Shown: positions 54,901-63,977 of the stretch, piece by piece
Position numbering within the stretch: position 1 is the first letter of the stretch
How the letters are laid out: the number at the start of each line of letters is the position of its first letter
NCBI RefSeq assembly: GCF_003605405.2
Contig: NZ_QYTW02000013.1
Coordinates: forward strand, 62,001 to 126,000
DNA length: 64,000 nucleotides
DNA from: Siminovitchia terrae
GTDB taxonomy: Bacteria > Bacillota > Bacilli > Bacillales > Bacillaceae_C
Direction of reading: 5' to 3'
Translations under genes and position numbers: made by a program
Notes under the pieces: model-generated
Told to the model about the DNA's origin: nothing
Seen by the model: the letters and a program-made list of their open reading frames with translations, nothing else
The model's database searches: none

Positions 54901-57900
54901 CTACTTCAAGGCTGCCTGCTACATAGCTCAGACCAGATGGGATCGTATCCGTAATGACTAAATTTTTGATCAAGCTGTCTTCGATTGTATTTTTCGTTGT
55001 AATTGTATAACGAATCGTGTCGCCGACTTCTGGGTTTTTGGCATCTGTGTTACCTTCTGCCTTCTTCTCCAGTTTCGAGGACTTCTTCGAGTCTAGTTTT
55101 GGTTCTCTTGGATAGATTTTTACTTCTTCTTCCGGCTCATCTGGATCTCCGGTATTCTCTCCACCAACGACGGCAATGTTTTTAATATCTTTGCCGGATT
55201 GGCCTTTGTCTACCGTAACTAAGAAGCTGACCGTATGTTCCTTCGTATCTGTCACGTCACCAAAATTACCAGTGACCTTGCCGTCTACCACATGACCAGC
55301 GTCATCGTCTTTGGCATCTGTAACTGACTCACCATCTACTTCAAGGCTGCCTGCTACATAGCTCAGACCAGATGGGATCGTATCCGTAATGACTAAATTT
55401 TTGATCAAGCTGTCTTCGATTGTATTTTTCGTTGTAATTGTATAACGAATCGTGTCGCCGACTTCTGGGTTTTTGGCATCTGTGTTACCTTCTGCCTTCT
55501 TCTCCAGTTTCGAGGACTTCTTCGAGTCTAGTTTTGGTTCTCTTGGATAGATTTTTACTTCTTCTTCCGGCTCATCTGGATCTCCGGTATTCTCTCCACC
55601 AACGACGGCAATGTTTTTAATATCTTTGCCGGATTGGCCTTTGTCTACCGTTACCAAGAAGCTTATTGTATGGTCTTTCGTATCCGTTACATTTCCAAAG
55701 TTGCCGGTGACTTTGCCGTCTACCACATGGCCAGCGTCATCGTCTTTCGCATCTGTAACAGATTGACCATCTACTTCGAGGCTGCCTGCTACATAGCTCA
55801 GACCGGATGGAATCGTATCCGAAATCACTAAATCTTTGACCAAGCTGTCTTCGATTGTATTCTTCGTTGTGATCGTGTAACGAATCGTGTCGCCTACTTC
55901 TGGATTTTTAGCATCTGTATTACCTTCTGCCTTCTTCTCCAGTTTCGAGGATTTCTTCGATTCTAGTTTTGGATCCTTCGGATCAACTTTGACTGTTGTT
56001 GTTGGTTCCTCTGGTTCTTCAATTTCATCAACCGTTACTTTAGCGGTGTTTTTAATATCCTTACCAGATTGACCTGATTTGATTTTCGCTTCGAATGTGA
56101 CCGTACGCCACTCCGAATCCTTCACTTCGCCAAACTCAGCCGTGATGACACCGTTGTTTTCTTTCACTGTGCCGTCATGGCTTGCTTTCAAGCTATCTGC
56201 GATTAACTCTAAACCTGCTGGAAGTGTATCCTCAATCGTCAGGTTGCTTACTAAACTATCGGATACTTTGTTGCGCGTTTTGATTGTGTAAACAATCGTG
56301 TCGCCCACTTCGAATTTCTCTTTGCCTTTTTCAGCGTTTGTGGCTGATTTTTCGGACTCTAGCTTCGGTTCACGTGGGTAAATCTTTACTTCTTCTTCTG
56401 GCTCATCTGGCTTATCAATATTCTCACCCTTAACGGTGGCAATATTTTTAATATCAGCACCTGCTTGGCCTTCCTTGACTTTCACTAGGAATTCAAGTGT
56501 ATGCCACTCGGTGTCTTCAATATCGCCAAATTGTCCAGCAATTTCACCATTAACTGCATAACCGTTATCATCGTCTTTGGCATCTGTGACAGATGTACCG
56601 TTGACTTTCAGACTGCTTGCCACATACTCTAGTCCTTCCGGAATTTTATCCGAAATGACTAAGTTTTTCACAAGACTGTCTGCGATGGTGTTTTTGGTCT
56701 TGATCGTGTAGAGAAGAGTATCTCCAACTTCCGGATTGTCCTTATCTGTGTTGCCATCAGCTTTCGCTTCCAGTTTCGCAGATTTCTCCGATTCTAGCTT
56801 TGGTTCCTTTGGATCGACCTTGACTGTTGTTGTTGGTTCCTCAGGTTCTTCAATTTCATCAACCGTTACTTTAGCGGTGTTTTTAATATCCTTACCAGAT
56901 TGACCTGATTTAATTTTTGCTTCGAAGGTGACCGTACGCCACTCCGTATCCGTCACTTCGCCAAACTTAGCCGTGATGACACCGTTGTTTTCTTCCACTG
57001 TGCCGCCATGGCTTGCTTTTAAGCTATCTGCGATTAATTCTAAACCTGCTGGAAGTGTATCTTCAATCGTCAGGTTGCTTACTAAACTATCAGATACTTT
57101 GTTGCGCGTTTTGATTGTGTAAACAATCGTGTCGCCCACTTCGAATTTCTCTTTGCCTTTTTCAGCGTTTGTGGCTGATTTTTCGGACTCCAGCTTCGGT
57201 TCACGTGGGTAAATCTTTACTTCTTCTTCCGGCTCATCTGGTTTATCAATATTATCCCCTTTAACAGTAGCAATATTTTTGATATCCATACCAGCCTGAC
57301 CGGCTTTGACTTTAACTTCGAATGTCAATGTATGCCAGTCTGTACCTTTGATGTCACCGAATTGACCTGAAATTTTGCCATCCACCGCATGACCGTTGTC
57401 ATCGTCTTTGGCATCTGTAACAGATTCATCATCTACTTTCAAGCTGCCTGCTACATACTCGAGGCCTTCAGGAATTTCGTCCGAAATCACTAAGTTTTTC
57501 ACAAGACTGTCTTTATTGGTATTCTGCGTCTTGATTGTGTAGAGAAGGGTGTCACCGACTTCTGGATTATCCTTGTCTGTATTGCCCTCTCCCTTTTCTT
57601 TAATCGTTGCTGACTTCTCTGATTTCAGGACAGGATCTTTATACTTAATCGGTGTTTTTGTTTCATTTGTTTCCGTTTCTTCGTCCTTACCTGTCAACAA
57701 ATTCTTATGTTTGACTTGTGCTTTGTTAATGACATCTTTTCCTGCATGATCGGACAAAGCTTTTACTTTAAATTGAACAGTAACACCGTCAGGCAAGTCA
57801 TTTGTATTCGGTAAATCCCCTATATTAAAGGTTACTTTTCCGTCAGTATAATGACCTGCATCACTATCCTTCTCATCTGTTACGTCACCCTTTTTGGGAC

Positions 57901-60900
57901 CACTCAAAATTTTCATTGATCCTGGCACATATTCTGTACCTTCAGGAATGGCGTCTTCTATGACTGTGTTTGAAGCAACGTCTCCGCCTGCATTTTTGAC
58001 AGTAACTTCATAGGTTAATTCATCCCCTGGAAATACATCGCCTTCAGGGCTTACCGATTTCTCCGCTGTAATACAAGCCTCAGTACCAAGGAAAATGTCG
58101 TCTAAGAAGTTCCCGGCCCCTAAGTTTCCACTAGCAGTAGAAACAGCTTCAAATCCAAACCTTGTCATGGTTTGCCCTGCTGGAACAGTGTAAGTTCCTG
58201 TATAGTTTCCCCATTTTGTGTTGCCATCTGACATTTGCTCTATAACCGGGGTATCATATGGATTATTCGTCACAGGTCCAATACGAAGCTGCATCGTATC
58301 TACTCCTGCCCGTCCCATATGAGATAATCTCCAGTAGATGGTTTGGCCTGGTGTTGTTTTCACGTCTTGGTATAACAAACCATTATCGTAAGCATTCAAT
58401 TCTGCATATCGATTTCCATCTGGTGGAGCGGGGTAAAGATTTACTACTCCTGCTGGATATCCTTGTTTATAGTCCCATATTTCTATGATCTTCACGCCTT
58501 GACTATCGTCCGTAGTATTCCAGCCCGGCACTTCAGATTCCAAGAACATGTATGGTTCATTATTAGCGGAACCCCTCGCAGGTCCTCCCTCAAAACTACC
58601 ATTAATCAGCGAGACAGTTGGTCCACAAACACCACTTGGAGGGTCAAGCGGATACACAACAATACTAGTCTCTGGCTTGTCTGGCTTGTCCAGATTGTCG
58701 CCAGTGACAGTCGCAGTATTTTTAATCGTTTTACCAGCTTGGCCTTCCTTCACCTTCACTTTGAATGTAATGGTATGCCATTCGGTGTCGGTTACATCCC
58801 CAAACTTTCCGGTTACTTTATTATCGACAAACTCGCCTTGATCATCATCTTTCTCATCACTGACTTTTTTACCATCTACTGTCAGCGTACCCGGAACATA
58901 TTCCAATCCTCCCGGAATCGTATCCGAGATGACCAGATTTTTCACGGGACTATTTTCGATCGTGTTCCGTGTTTGAATCGTGTAAAGAAGCGTATCTCCC
59001 GATTCAGGATGATCCTTATCTGGGTTTCCATCCGCTTTTTCATGCAACTTAGCGGATTTTTCTGATTCCAGGACAGGATCTTTATACTTAATCGGTGTTT
59101 TTGTTTCATTTGTTTCAATTTCTTTTTCTTCATTTTTTAGCAAGTCTTTATATTTGACCTGTGCTTTGTTGTCCACATCTTTGCCTGCATGATTGGACAA
59201 AGTTTTCACTTTAAATTGAACGGTCATTCCGTCAGGTAATGTGGTTGTGTTCGGTAAGTCCCCTAATTTAAAGATGACTTTTTCACCGTTAAAATGACCT
59301 GCATCATTATCTTCCACATCCGTTAGGTCTCCCGCTTTCGGACCATTTAAAATTTTCATGGATCCAGGGACATATTCCGTACCTTCTGGAATTGCGTCTT
59401 CAATGACAGTATTTGCAGCAACGTCACCACCGGAATTTTTAACGGTCATTTCATAGGTTAATTCGTCACCTGCAAATACATCGCCTTTAGGGCTAACCAT
59501 TTTTTCAGCCGTCACACACGGTTCGGTACCTAAGAAGATATCGTCTAGGAAATTTCCTGCTGCATTTGAACCCGTTGCGCTGGAAACTGCTTCAAAACCA
59601 AAGCGAGTTTTCGTTTGTCCTGCTGGAACAACATATGACCCAGAATAATATTTCCATGCTTCTTTACCACTCGTCATTGTTTGAATAGTTTTCAGGTTTT
59701 TCGGATCAACAGTGGCTGAATCTATCTTTAACGCCATTGTATCTTGGCCATCACGACCTTTGTGAGCCAAGCGCCAATAAATCGTTTGTCCTGGTGTCGT
59801 ATCTACATCTTGATAAAGCTGTGCCGCTTCTCGGCTGTTCAATTCCGCGAACTGTTGCCCATGTGCTGGAGTAACTTTCAAAGCTGCATATGGGTGCCCT
59901 GGTGGGATTTCATCACCCAAAGATTTATTCATAATTTCAAATAACCCTGATCTATCTGTTGTCTTCCATCCTGGAACAGCAGCCTGAGGAGCATCAAACC
60001 ATCCAGTCCTTTTTGTCAGACGCGGATCATCAGGTGAAAATGGCGGTTCCTCAAAACTACCATTTATCAGAGCCACTGGTGCTGCACAGGCGTCTGGTGG
60101 ATCGATTGATTCTTCAATCTTACTTATAACTTCATTGGATTTGATTTCATCTGATTCAGATGAAGTGACGGTTGCTTGGTTTACAATTTCGGAACCAGCT
60201 GCAGCATCATCCTTTACTTTCACTTGAAAGGTGATAGTTGCTGCATTTTCTTCACCTACGAGTATTACGCCTTCGCTTGCGTTCTCCGCCGGCGATTTAA
60301 TCTTTAACCCTTTTACTAACGGGCTTTGACCATCAATATCGGCAACAGCTTTCCCGTTTAATTTCGTACTATTTGCGACATACTCTGTTCCTGCTGGAAT
60401 TTTATCCGTTAAGATGACATTGTCAGCGGGTAGATTTCCAGTATTGTTGACCACGAGTTTGTACTCGATCGCGTCATTATTATTGACAGAACCTGTTTCT
60501 TTGCTTCCATTGGCAAATTTCTCTACATTCAGCTCAGTATAAAAATTTGGGAAAACAGCTGATGCAGCATCAGTAAGGAAATTAATATTTGGAATTTTCA
60601 CGAGTTTTTTCGCAATATTGTCTTTTGGATCGGAAACAAAGAGATCTCCTTGCGTGAACGCAATAAGCAGTTCATTAGAAGGTAAGTAACTTAATCCTGC
60701 TCCATGTCCTGGGGTAGTAAGAGGTATATTACCAACCCGTCCAAATACTGTTTCTTTCCCCGTATCACGATCATAGCGCACCCATTCTTCATTTGTGGCA
60801 TCGATATAATACATATTACCTTTATCATCAAAAACATTATCACGTAAGTTTAATCGGTTATTTGGATTGATACTACTATCTACCACATTCCCTGTATTTG

Positions 60901-62038
60901 GGTCAATCAATATAATACGAGACTGTTTCTTTGTTACATCTTTAACAAATAAAGCATAGTGCCCTGTGATTGGATCAATTGCTCCTGCACCTAGCGGAGT
61001 GAAAGTTGTCAATTCACTTGGCATATTTAATGTTTGTTTTGTTGCGTTACCGTCTTCGGTAATTTTATAAATAAATGAATTATTGTTACCTTCAATTCCA
61101 TAGATCTCTGTTCCATCATTGGACATGGCAATAGAGTCGATGCCAGCCACCGAAAGTAAATGTATTTCAGCTTTGATCCCTGCTGATGGATTATGGCCAT
61201 CAATCTGCAACAACCAGGGTCCCGGCTTACCGTTATATGATGTGACACTTATATAAGTGTCGGTGGTGTTAAAGTTAAACCCTGTTTCAGCATTGGTAAC
61301 AGAAGCTTTACTTTTTGTATTAGTTTTTTCTGTAGACGCTTCTGAGTCAGTCTCTTTTGCTTTAGCAACATCATCTACAGATTCACTTTCTTCTTGAGAC
61401 TCACTTTCTTCTTGAGATTCACTTTCTTCTTGAGACTCACTTTGTTGTTTAGCTTCACTATCTGGTTTCTCCTTAACCATCTCGATCGGCGTGACAACTG
61501 CTGGATTCGTTTCCATGACAAGATCGTCGTTTATCACGATTTGTGCAACGTTTTCAATTTTATCTGCAATCGCCGCATCTTCTTTCACTTGTGTCGTGAT
61601 TTGCAGCTTTACTTCCTTGCCTGCAAGTTCCTCCAGCTCTTCCTTCGTTAATTCCAGGGAAACTTTTTGACCATCTACAACTACTGTGTATGTATCGTTC
61701 TCTTCTTCATCTATTAGAACTGCTGTACCCTGAACAGCTAAATGCTTATCAAGATCATCTAATATTTCTATAGATTCATAGCCTGATACACTTTCTGGAA
61801 GTTCAACGATTACATTGTAGTTATAGTCTTCTCCCTTTGGTATTTCCTTTGATTCTTCCCCATCAATATCCTTCGAGACATTTGGCTGTTCTATAGCTTC
61901 TGTTGTTTCTATTTCTGCAGCCTGGACTGGCGTAGAAAACGAAGGAAGCATTCCGTTTAAAGTTACCAAAATCATCGCAAAAAATATAATGGATTTTTTA
62001 AATCCTGCCTTTAATCTTTTGGAAATTGCGAGACTCAA
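51968..62038 (-). CDS. Giant LPXTG surface protein of DUF11-like repeats
   Basis: 3356 residues. Signal peptide 1-41 (FATP..VQAAE end). About 48-190 an isopeptide-type domain. About 195-220 a Ser/Glu/Gln repeat. About 250-505 a propeller-like region. One DUF11 module to about 640. Two carbohydrate-binding-like domains (about 649-840 and 1134-1320), each opening with a Cys (CAAPVAL, CGPTVSL) and followed by Cys (CVTAEK, CITAEK). About 842-1133 two modules, and 1322-3285 fifteen modules of two alternating types (about 132 and 145 residues; KLESEKSA... YPREP). Pro-rich spacer, then LPNTA (3323-3327), hydrophobic helix and RRRK tail for sortase anchoring. TTG start with GGAGGTGG. Probably a long stalk holding binding domains; no sortase gene lies nearby. 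Confidence 0.88.
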   Translation of the reverse strand: MSLAISKRLKAGFKKSIIFFAMILVTLNGMLPSFSTPVQAAEIETTEAIEQPNVSKDIDGEESKEIPKGEDYNYNVIVELPESVSGYESIEILDDLDKHLAVQGTAVLIDEEENDTYTVVVDGQKVSLELTKEELEELAGKEVKLQITTQVKEDAAIADKIENVAQIVINDDLVMETNPAVVTPIEMVKEKPDSEAKQQSESQEESESQEESESQEESESVDDVAKAKETDSEASTEKTNTKSKASVTNAETGFNFNTTDTYISVTSYNGKPGPWLLQIDGHNPSAGIKAEIHLLSVAGIDSIAMSNDGTEIYGIEGNNNSFIYKITEDGNATKQTLNMPSELTTFTPLGAGAIDPITGHYALFVKDVTKKQSRIILIDPNTGNVVDSSINPNNRLNLRDNVFDDKGNMYYIDATNEEWVRYDRDTGKETVFGRVGNIPLTTPGHGAGLSYLPSNELLIAFTQGDLFVSDPKDNIAKKLVKIPNINFLTDAASAVFPNFYTELNVEKFANGSKETGSVNNNDAIEYKLVVNNTGNLPADNVILTDKIPAGTEYVANSTKLNGKAVADIDGQSPLVKGLKIKSPAENASEGVILVGEENAATITFQVKVKDDAAAGSEIVNQATVTSSESDEIKSNEVISKIEESIDPPDACAAPVALINGSFEEPPFSPDDPRLTKRTGWFDAPQAAVPGWKTTDRSGLFEIMNKSLGDEIPPGHPYAALKVTPAHGQQFAELNSREAAQLYQDVDTTPGQTIYWRLAHKGRDGQDTMALKIDSATVDPKNLKTIQTMTSGKEAWKYYSGSYVVPAGQTKTRFGFEAVSSATGSNAAGNFLDDIFLGTEPCVTAEKMVSPKGDVFAGDELTYEMTVKNSGGDVAANTVIEDAIPEGTEYVPGSMKILNGPKAGDLTDVEDNDAGHFNGEKVIFKLGDLPNTTTLPDGMTVQFKVKTLSNHAGKDVDNKAQVKYKDLLKNEEKEIETNETKTPIKYKDPVLESEKSAKLHEKADGNPDKDHPESGDTLLYTIQTRNTIENSPVKNLVISDTIPGGLEYVPGTLTVDGKKVSDEKDDDQGEFVDNKVTGKFGDVTDTEWHTITFKVKVKEGQAGKTIKNTATVTGDNLDKPDKPETSIVVYPLDPPSGVCGPTVSLINGSFEGGPARGSANNEPYMFLESEVPGWNTTDDSQGVKIIEIWDYKQGYPAGVVNLYPAPPDGNRYAELNAYDNGLLYQDVKTTPGQTIYWRLSHMGRAGVDTMQLRIGPVTNNPYDTPVIEQMSDGNTKWGNYTGTYTVPAGQTMTRFGFEAVSTASGNLGAGNFLDDIFLGTEACITAEKSVSPEGDVFPGDELTYEVTVKNAGGDVASNTVIEDAIPEGTEYVPGSMKILSGPKKGDVTDEKDSDAGHYTDGKVTFNIGDLPNTNDLPDGVTVQFKVKALSDHAGKDVINKAQVKHKNLLTGKDEETETNETKTPIKYKDPVLKSEKSATIKEKGEGNTDKDNPEVGDTLLYTIKTQNTNKDSLVKNLVISDEIPEGLEYVAGSLKVDDESVTDAKDDDNGHAVDGKISGQFGDIKGTDWHTLTFEVKVKAGQAGMDIKNIATVKGDNIDKPDEPEEEVKIYPREPKLESEKSATNAEKGKEKFEVGDTIVYTIKTRNKVSDSLVSNLTIEDTLPAGLELIADSLKASHGGTVEENNGVITAKFGEVTDTEWRTVTFEAKIKSGQSGKDIKNTAKVTVDEIEEPEEPTTTVKVDPKEPKLESEKSAKLEAKADGNTDKDNPEVGDTLLYTIKTKNTIADSLVKNLVISDKIPEGLEYVASSLKVNGTSVTDAKDDDNGYAVNGEIAGQFGDIEDTEWHTLEFLVKVKEGQAGADIKNIATVKGENIDKPDEPEEEVKIYPREPKLESEKSATNAEKGKEKFEVGDTIVYTIKTRNKVSDSLVSNLTIEDTLPAGLELIADSLKASHDGTVKENNGVITAEFGEVKDSEWRTVTFEAKIKSGQSGKDIKNTAKVTVDEIEEPEEPTTTVKVDPKDPKLESKKSSKLEKKAEGNTDAKNPEVGDTIRYTITTKNTIEDSLVKDLVISDTIPSGLSYVAGSLEVDGQSVTDAKDDDAGHVVDGKVTGNFGNVTDTKDHTISFLVTVDKGQSGKDIKNIAVVGGENTGDPDEPEEEVKIYPREPKLDSKKSSKLEKKAEGNTDAKNPEVGDTIRYTITTKNTIEDSLIKNLVITDTIPSGLSYVAGSLEVDGESVTDAKDDDAGHVVDGKVTGNFGDVTDTKEHTVSFLVTVDKGQSGKDIKNIAVVGGENTGDPDEPEEEVKIYPREPKLDSKKSSKLEKKAEGNTDAKNPEVGDTIRYTITTKNTIEDSLIKNLVITDTIPSGLSYVAGSLEVDGESVTDAKDDDAGHVVDGKVTGNFGDVTDTKEHTVSFLVTVDKGQSGKDIKNIAVVGGENTGDPDEPEEEVKIYPREPKLESKKSSKLEKKAEGNTDAKNPEVGDTIRYTITTKNTIEDSLVEKLVITDTIPSGLSYVAGSLEVDGKQVTDAKDDDAGHVVDGKVTGNFGDVTDTKAHTVSFLVTVDKGQSGKDIKNIAVVSGENTGDPDEPEEEVKIYPREPKLESEKSATNAEKGKEKFEVGDTIVYTIKTRNKVSDSLVQNLTITDKLPAGLEYVADSLKVSHEGTGNFKGGTITANFGDVKDTEWRTVTFQAKIKSGQSGKELKNIAVVDGDNIDKPDEPEEKVTVDPKDPTLQSEKSAKLEAKADGNKDKDNPEVGDTLLYTIKTKNKIEDSLVKNLVISDEIPEGLEYVAGSLKVDGQSVTDAKDDDKGYAVDGKIVGQFGNIKDTNWHTVEFLVKVKTGQSGKDIKNIATVDGDNIDKPDKPEEEVQIYPRHSVLESEKSASNLEKGKETFEVGDTIVYTIKTRNKVSDSLVKNLTITDKLPAGLEYVADSLKVSHEGTGDFKDGTITANFGDVKDTEWRTVTFQAKIKSGQSGNTIENIAIVDGDNIDEPDEPSEKVTVDPKNPTLQSEKSAKLEAKAEGNKDKEHSEVGDTLRYTIKTQNTIEDSLVKNLVISDEIPEGLEYVADSLKVDGQSVTDAKDDDKGYAVDGKIVGQFGNIKDTNWHTVEFLVKVKSGQAGKDIKNIAVVDGDNIDKPDKPEEVVQVYPRHSVLESEKLAMNLEKGKDTFKVGDTVVYTIKARNTVSDSLVENLTITDKLPAGLEYVADSLEVSHEGTGEFKDGTITANFGDVKDTEWRTVTFKATIQSDQSGETIKNIATVSSDNVPDPNYPEAKIDVDPKDPAPKPEPKPNPDPGVDNSGGKTPPPKTEKEEGKKLPNTATNIFNYGLLGIVVVLVGLLALRRRKSSRD
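54667..55536 (-). repeat. Tandem, almost identical 435-bp modules inside the surface-protein gene
   Basis: Modules at 55102-55536 and 54667-55101 encode the same 145-residue KLDSKKSS...YPREP unit. Over about 390 bases I see no differences between them. This implies recent duplication or gene conversion. Confidence 0.85.
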
Positions 62039-62164
62039 TTTTCCACCTCCAAATTAAATTTTAAACATACGAATAATCAAAAATTTTACACCATTGATCA
62101 CCTCCTTAAAAACTTCCTTTTTACTTCTGCCACAGTGTTATTTTTTATTCTATAAATCGAAGCG

Positions 62165-62217
62165 ATTATACAATAAAATTCTTCCTCATTTTCAATTTAT
62201 TATAAAATAAGGAAGAA
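62165..62217 (-). promoter_or_regulatory. Possible regulatory site upstream of the surface-protein gene
   Basis: ATTATA (a -10 TATAAT read leftward) at 62165-62170 and a 14-bp inverted repeat TTCTTCCTCATTTT with AAAATAAGGAAGAA (62179-62217). The -35 spacing is poor, so the promoter is uncertain. Confidence 0.35.
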
Positions 62218-62400
62218 ATAACCATAAATATATTACAAAATAATCAAATAAAAATAAATATTGAGTCTCGCAGTGATAAAAGGCATAGGATAAATTATCT
62301 TTATAACGAATTCCATTTTCAATATATCGAATTTTAACTCGAAAAAAAAACCTTGGAGGAATGGAAAAACTACTAATATCTGGTTAAATTATAATTCGAC

Positions 62401-62432
62401 AATCTGTACAAAAACTGTACAGATTTTGTACA
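62401..62432. promoter_or_regulatory. TGTACA inverted repeat
   Basis: AATCTGTACA, AAAAC, TGTACAGATT (perfect 10-bp arms), then a further TTGTACAA. Operator or small hairpin; no gene nearby claims it. Confidence 0.35.
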
Positions 62433-62990
62433 AAGGCAAAGATATTTCGAGAATATTAAAAACAAAAGTCGAATCAAAGCTTGATACGCTTGCATCAGAA
62501 TGGAAAAATTAATCGTTTCTTGTCGGGAAACAATATTCTTATGATGTCTTGAATATGAGTGAGGAATTTGCTAGCCGAAAAACGTTTTACAATAAATAGA
62601 AATAAGTGTGCAGTTTGGGGGATTAAAGAAATCATCTGTGAATAATGCAGGGATTTGGGGAATTCTTTCGTTTCACCTTTTAGCGTTGAAAGAAGGAGAT
62701 AAGTGCTAGCTCTGAGAAAATAATTAAATATAGGATTGGCAAGCTTTACCTCACACCTATAGAATGAGAAAGCTAACAATCATAAAGTGATGCAGCGTAT
62801 TATGAAAAATATAGATAGATATCCAAAAATGAAAATGAAGAAAAGGAAGCCACTAACGCGCCTGCCTTATTATAAGAGCAATACCTGTCAGAAAATTCGT
62901 GTGTCCCACACGGAAATGTATCAACTGGAAGCAAAACATTAGCCTATGGAAAGGAGTCGTATAAAGCCGATCTATATAGTCTTGGCATAT

Positions 62991-63166
62991 ATCAAATGCG
63001 CCTTGGCGTATTTGCGCCCAATAAATTTCCTCTGAAAACCTGTGGCATCCGCCGGAGGCTTTAACTTCATTCAGCCGGGGTTTGAACCCCACTGAATGGA
63101 ATAATACCAATATGCCTTCATCCCACCACTTACAGAAGTGAGAGACTTCTGCTGAATGAAGTTAAA
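62991..63166 (-). repeat. Structured dispersed repeat, copy 11 (deleted form)
   Basis: Lacks 21 bases covering one arm and the loop of the TTTATCGAGC hairpin. It also has a 3-base insertion (AATAATACC) and one missing C, so this copy cannot form the main hairpin and is probably dead. Confidence 0.9.
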
Positions 63167-63521
63167 ATCGCATTTGCCAGAAACTTAAGTACCAGATTTT
63201 AAAATTGATATTTGTCATCGTACTGAGCTTTTTTATAGCCATAGTAATTGAAAGAAATTCTTCACATCTTCTGTATCTAGGCTAGTAACAACATTGAAAA
63301 ATTTATACTTGTTATATTGCTTTAAGTAGCTCTTTAGACATGCCTTTTTCAGATCCTGAATAGATAAGTTCTTAATATTTAATGAAGTATTATTTCGCAG
63401 CTACTTCGCTAATTGATGTGACTAAGTTTGTTTTGAACACACTATATGGTCAAGAACCACGATATTTTGTTTCTTCATGAATATCAAAATCTCGGGGGCA
63501 ATAGTAAGGAATTTCGCTTTA

Positions 63522-63592
63522 AAAATGAAGTGGGAGGACATCAATCATATGGGATTCTTCAATACAAATCCTTTAACTTGGAAATTGCATAG
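63522..63592 (+). pseudogene. Remnant of a GNAT acetyltransferase 3' end
   Basis: It aligns with the last ~75 bases of the GNAT gene at 48520-49071: TGG.ATGACATCAATCATATGGG-like text, TTCTTCAATACAAAT and the final TTGCATAG. Most positions match with a short gap. The rest of the gene is missing. Confidence 0.55.
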
Positions 63593-63977
63593 TTGGGATA
63601 ATCTCTAATCTTTACAGAAGATTGTTTCTGGATGTATCTGTAGGAAGAAGTTTAATGTGGTTCGCATGCTTACTTCTTTATTAAAAGGGAGGTAGGTTTT
63701 TCTTTGGAGTTAATCAGGTGGTCATAACAAGTGTATGCATTAAAACTGTTGTCACTTTAGTCCTGTTTCTAAACTACTTGATTCATATGGTTCTTAATAT
63801 GGAAATAAGATATAAATTTCGGCTGTTGGTACAGTTCTTATGTTTATTAATCCTATCAGGAAGTAAATTGTTCCTTTGTAACAGGAGGTTAAGAAGAAAC
63901 AACCTTTGAAATTCTCACTTTGAATGAAAATGAACAGGTCATAGGTGTTTAGTCCAGGGAGCTTATCCCCTCTTATC

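Noticed and set aside
52434-59944. Many plus-strand open frames opposite the surface-protein gene
   Set aside because: They recur with the 435-bp module spacing and mirror the repeats of the minus-strand gene. No ribosome sites or domains.
62495-62779. 94-residue minus-strand open frame in the decayed region
   Set aside because: No start signal and no family resemblance; composition looks non-coding.
51605-63166. CRISPR array
   Set aside because: The dispersed repeats are ~195 bp and kilobases apart, and the 435-bp repeats are coding. No short regular repeat-spacer pattern.
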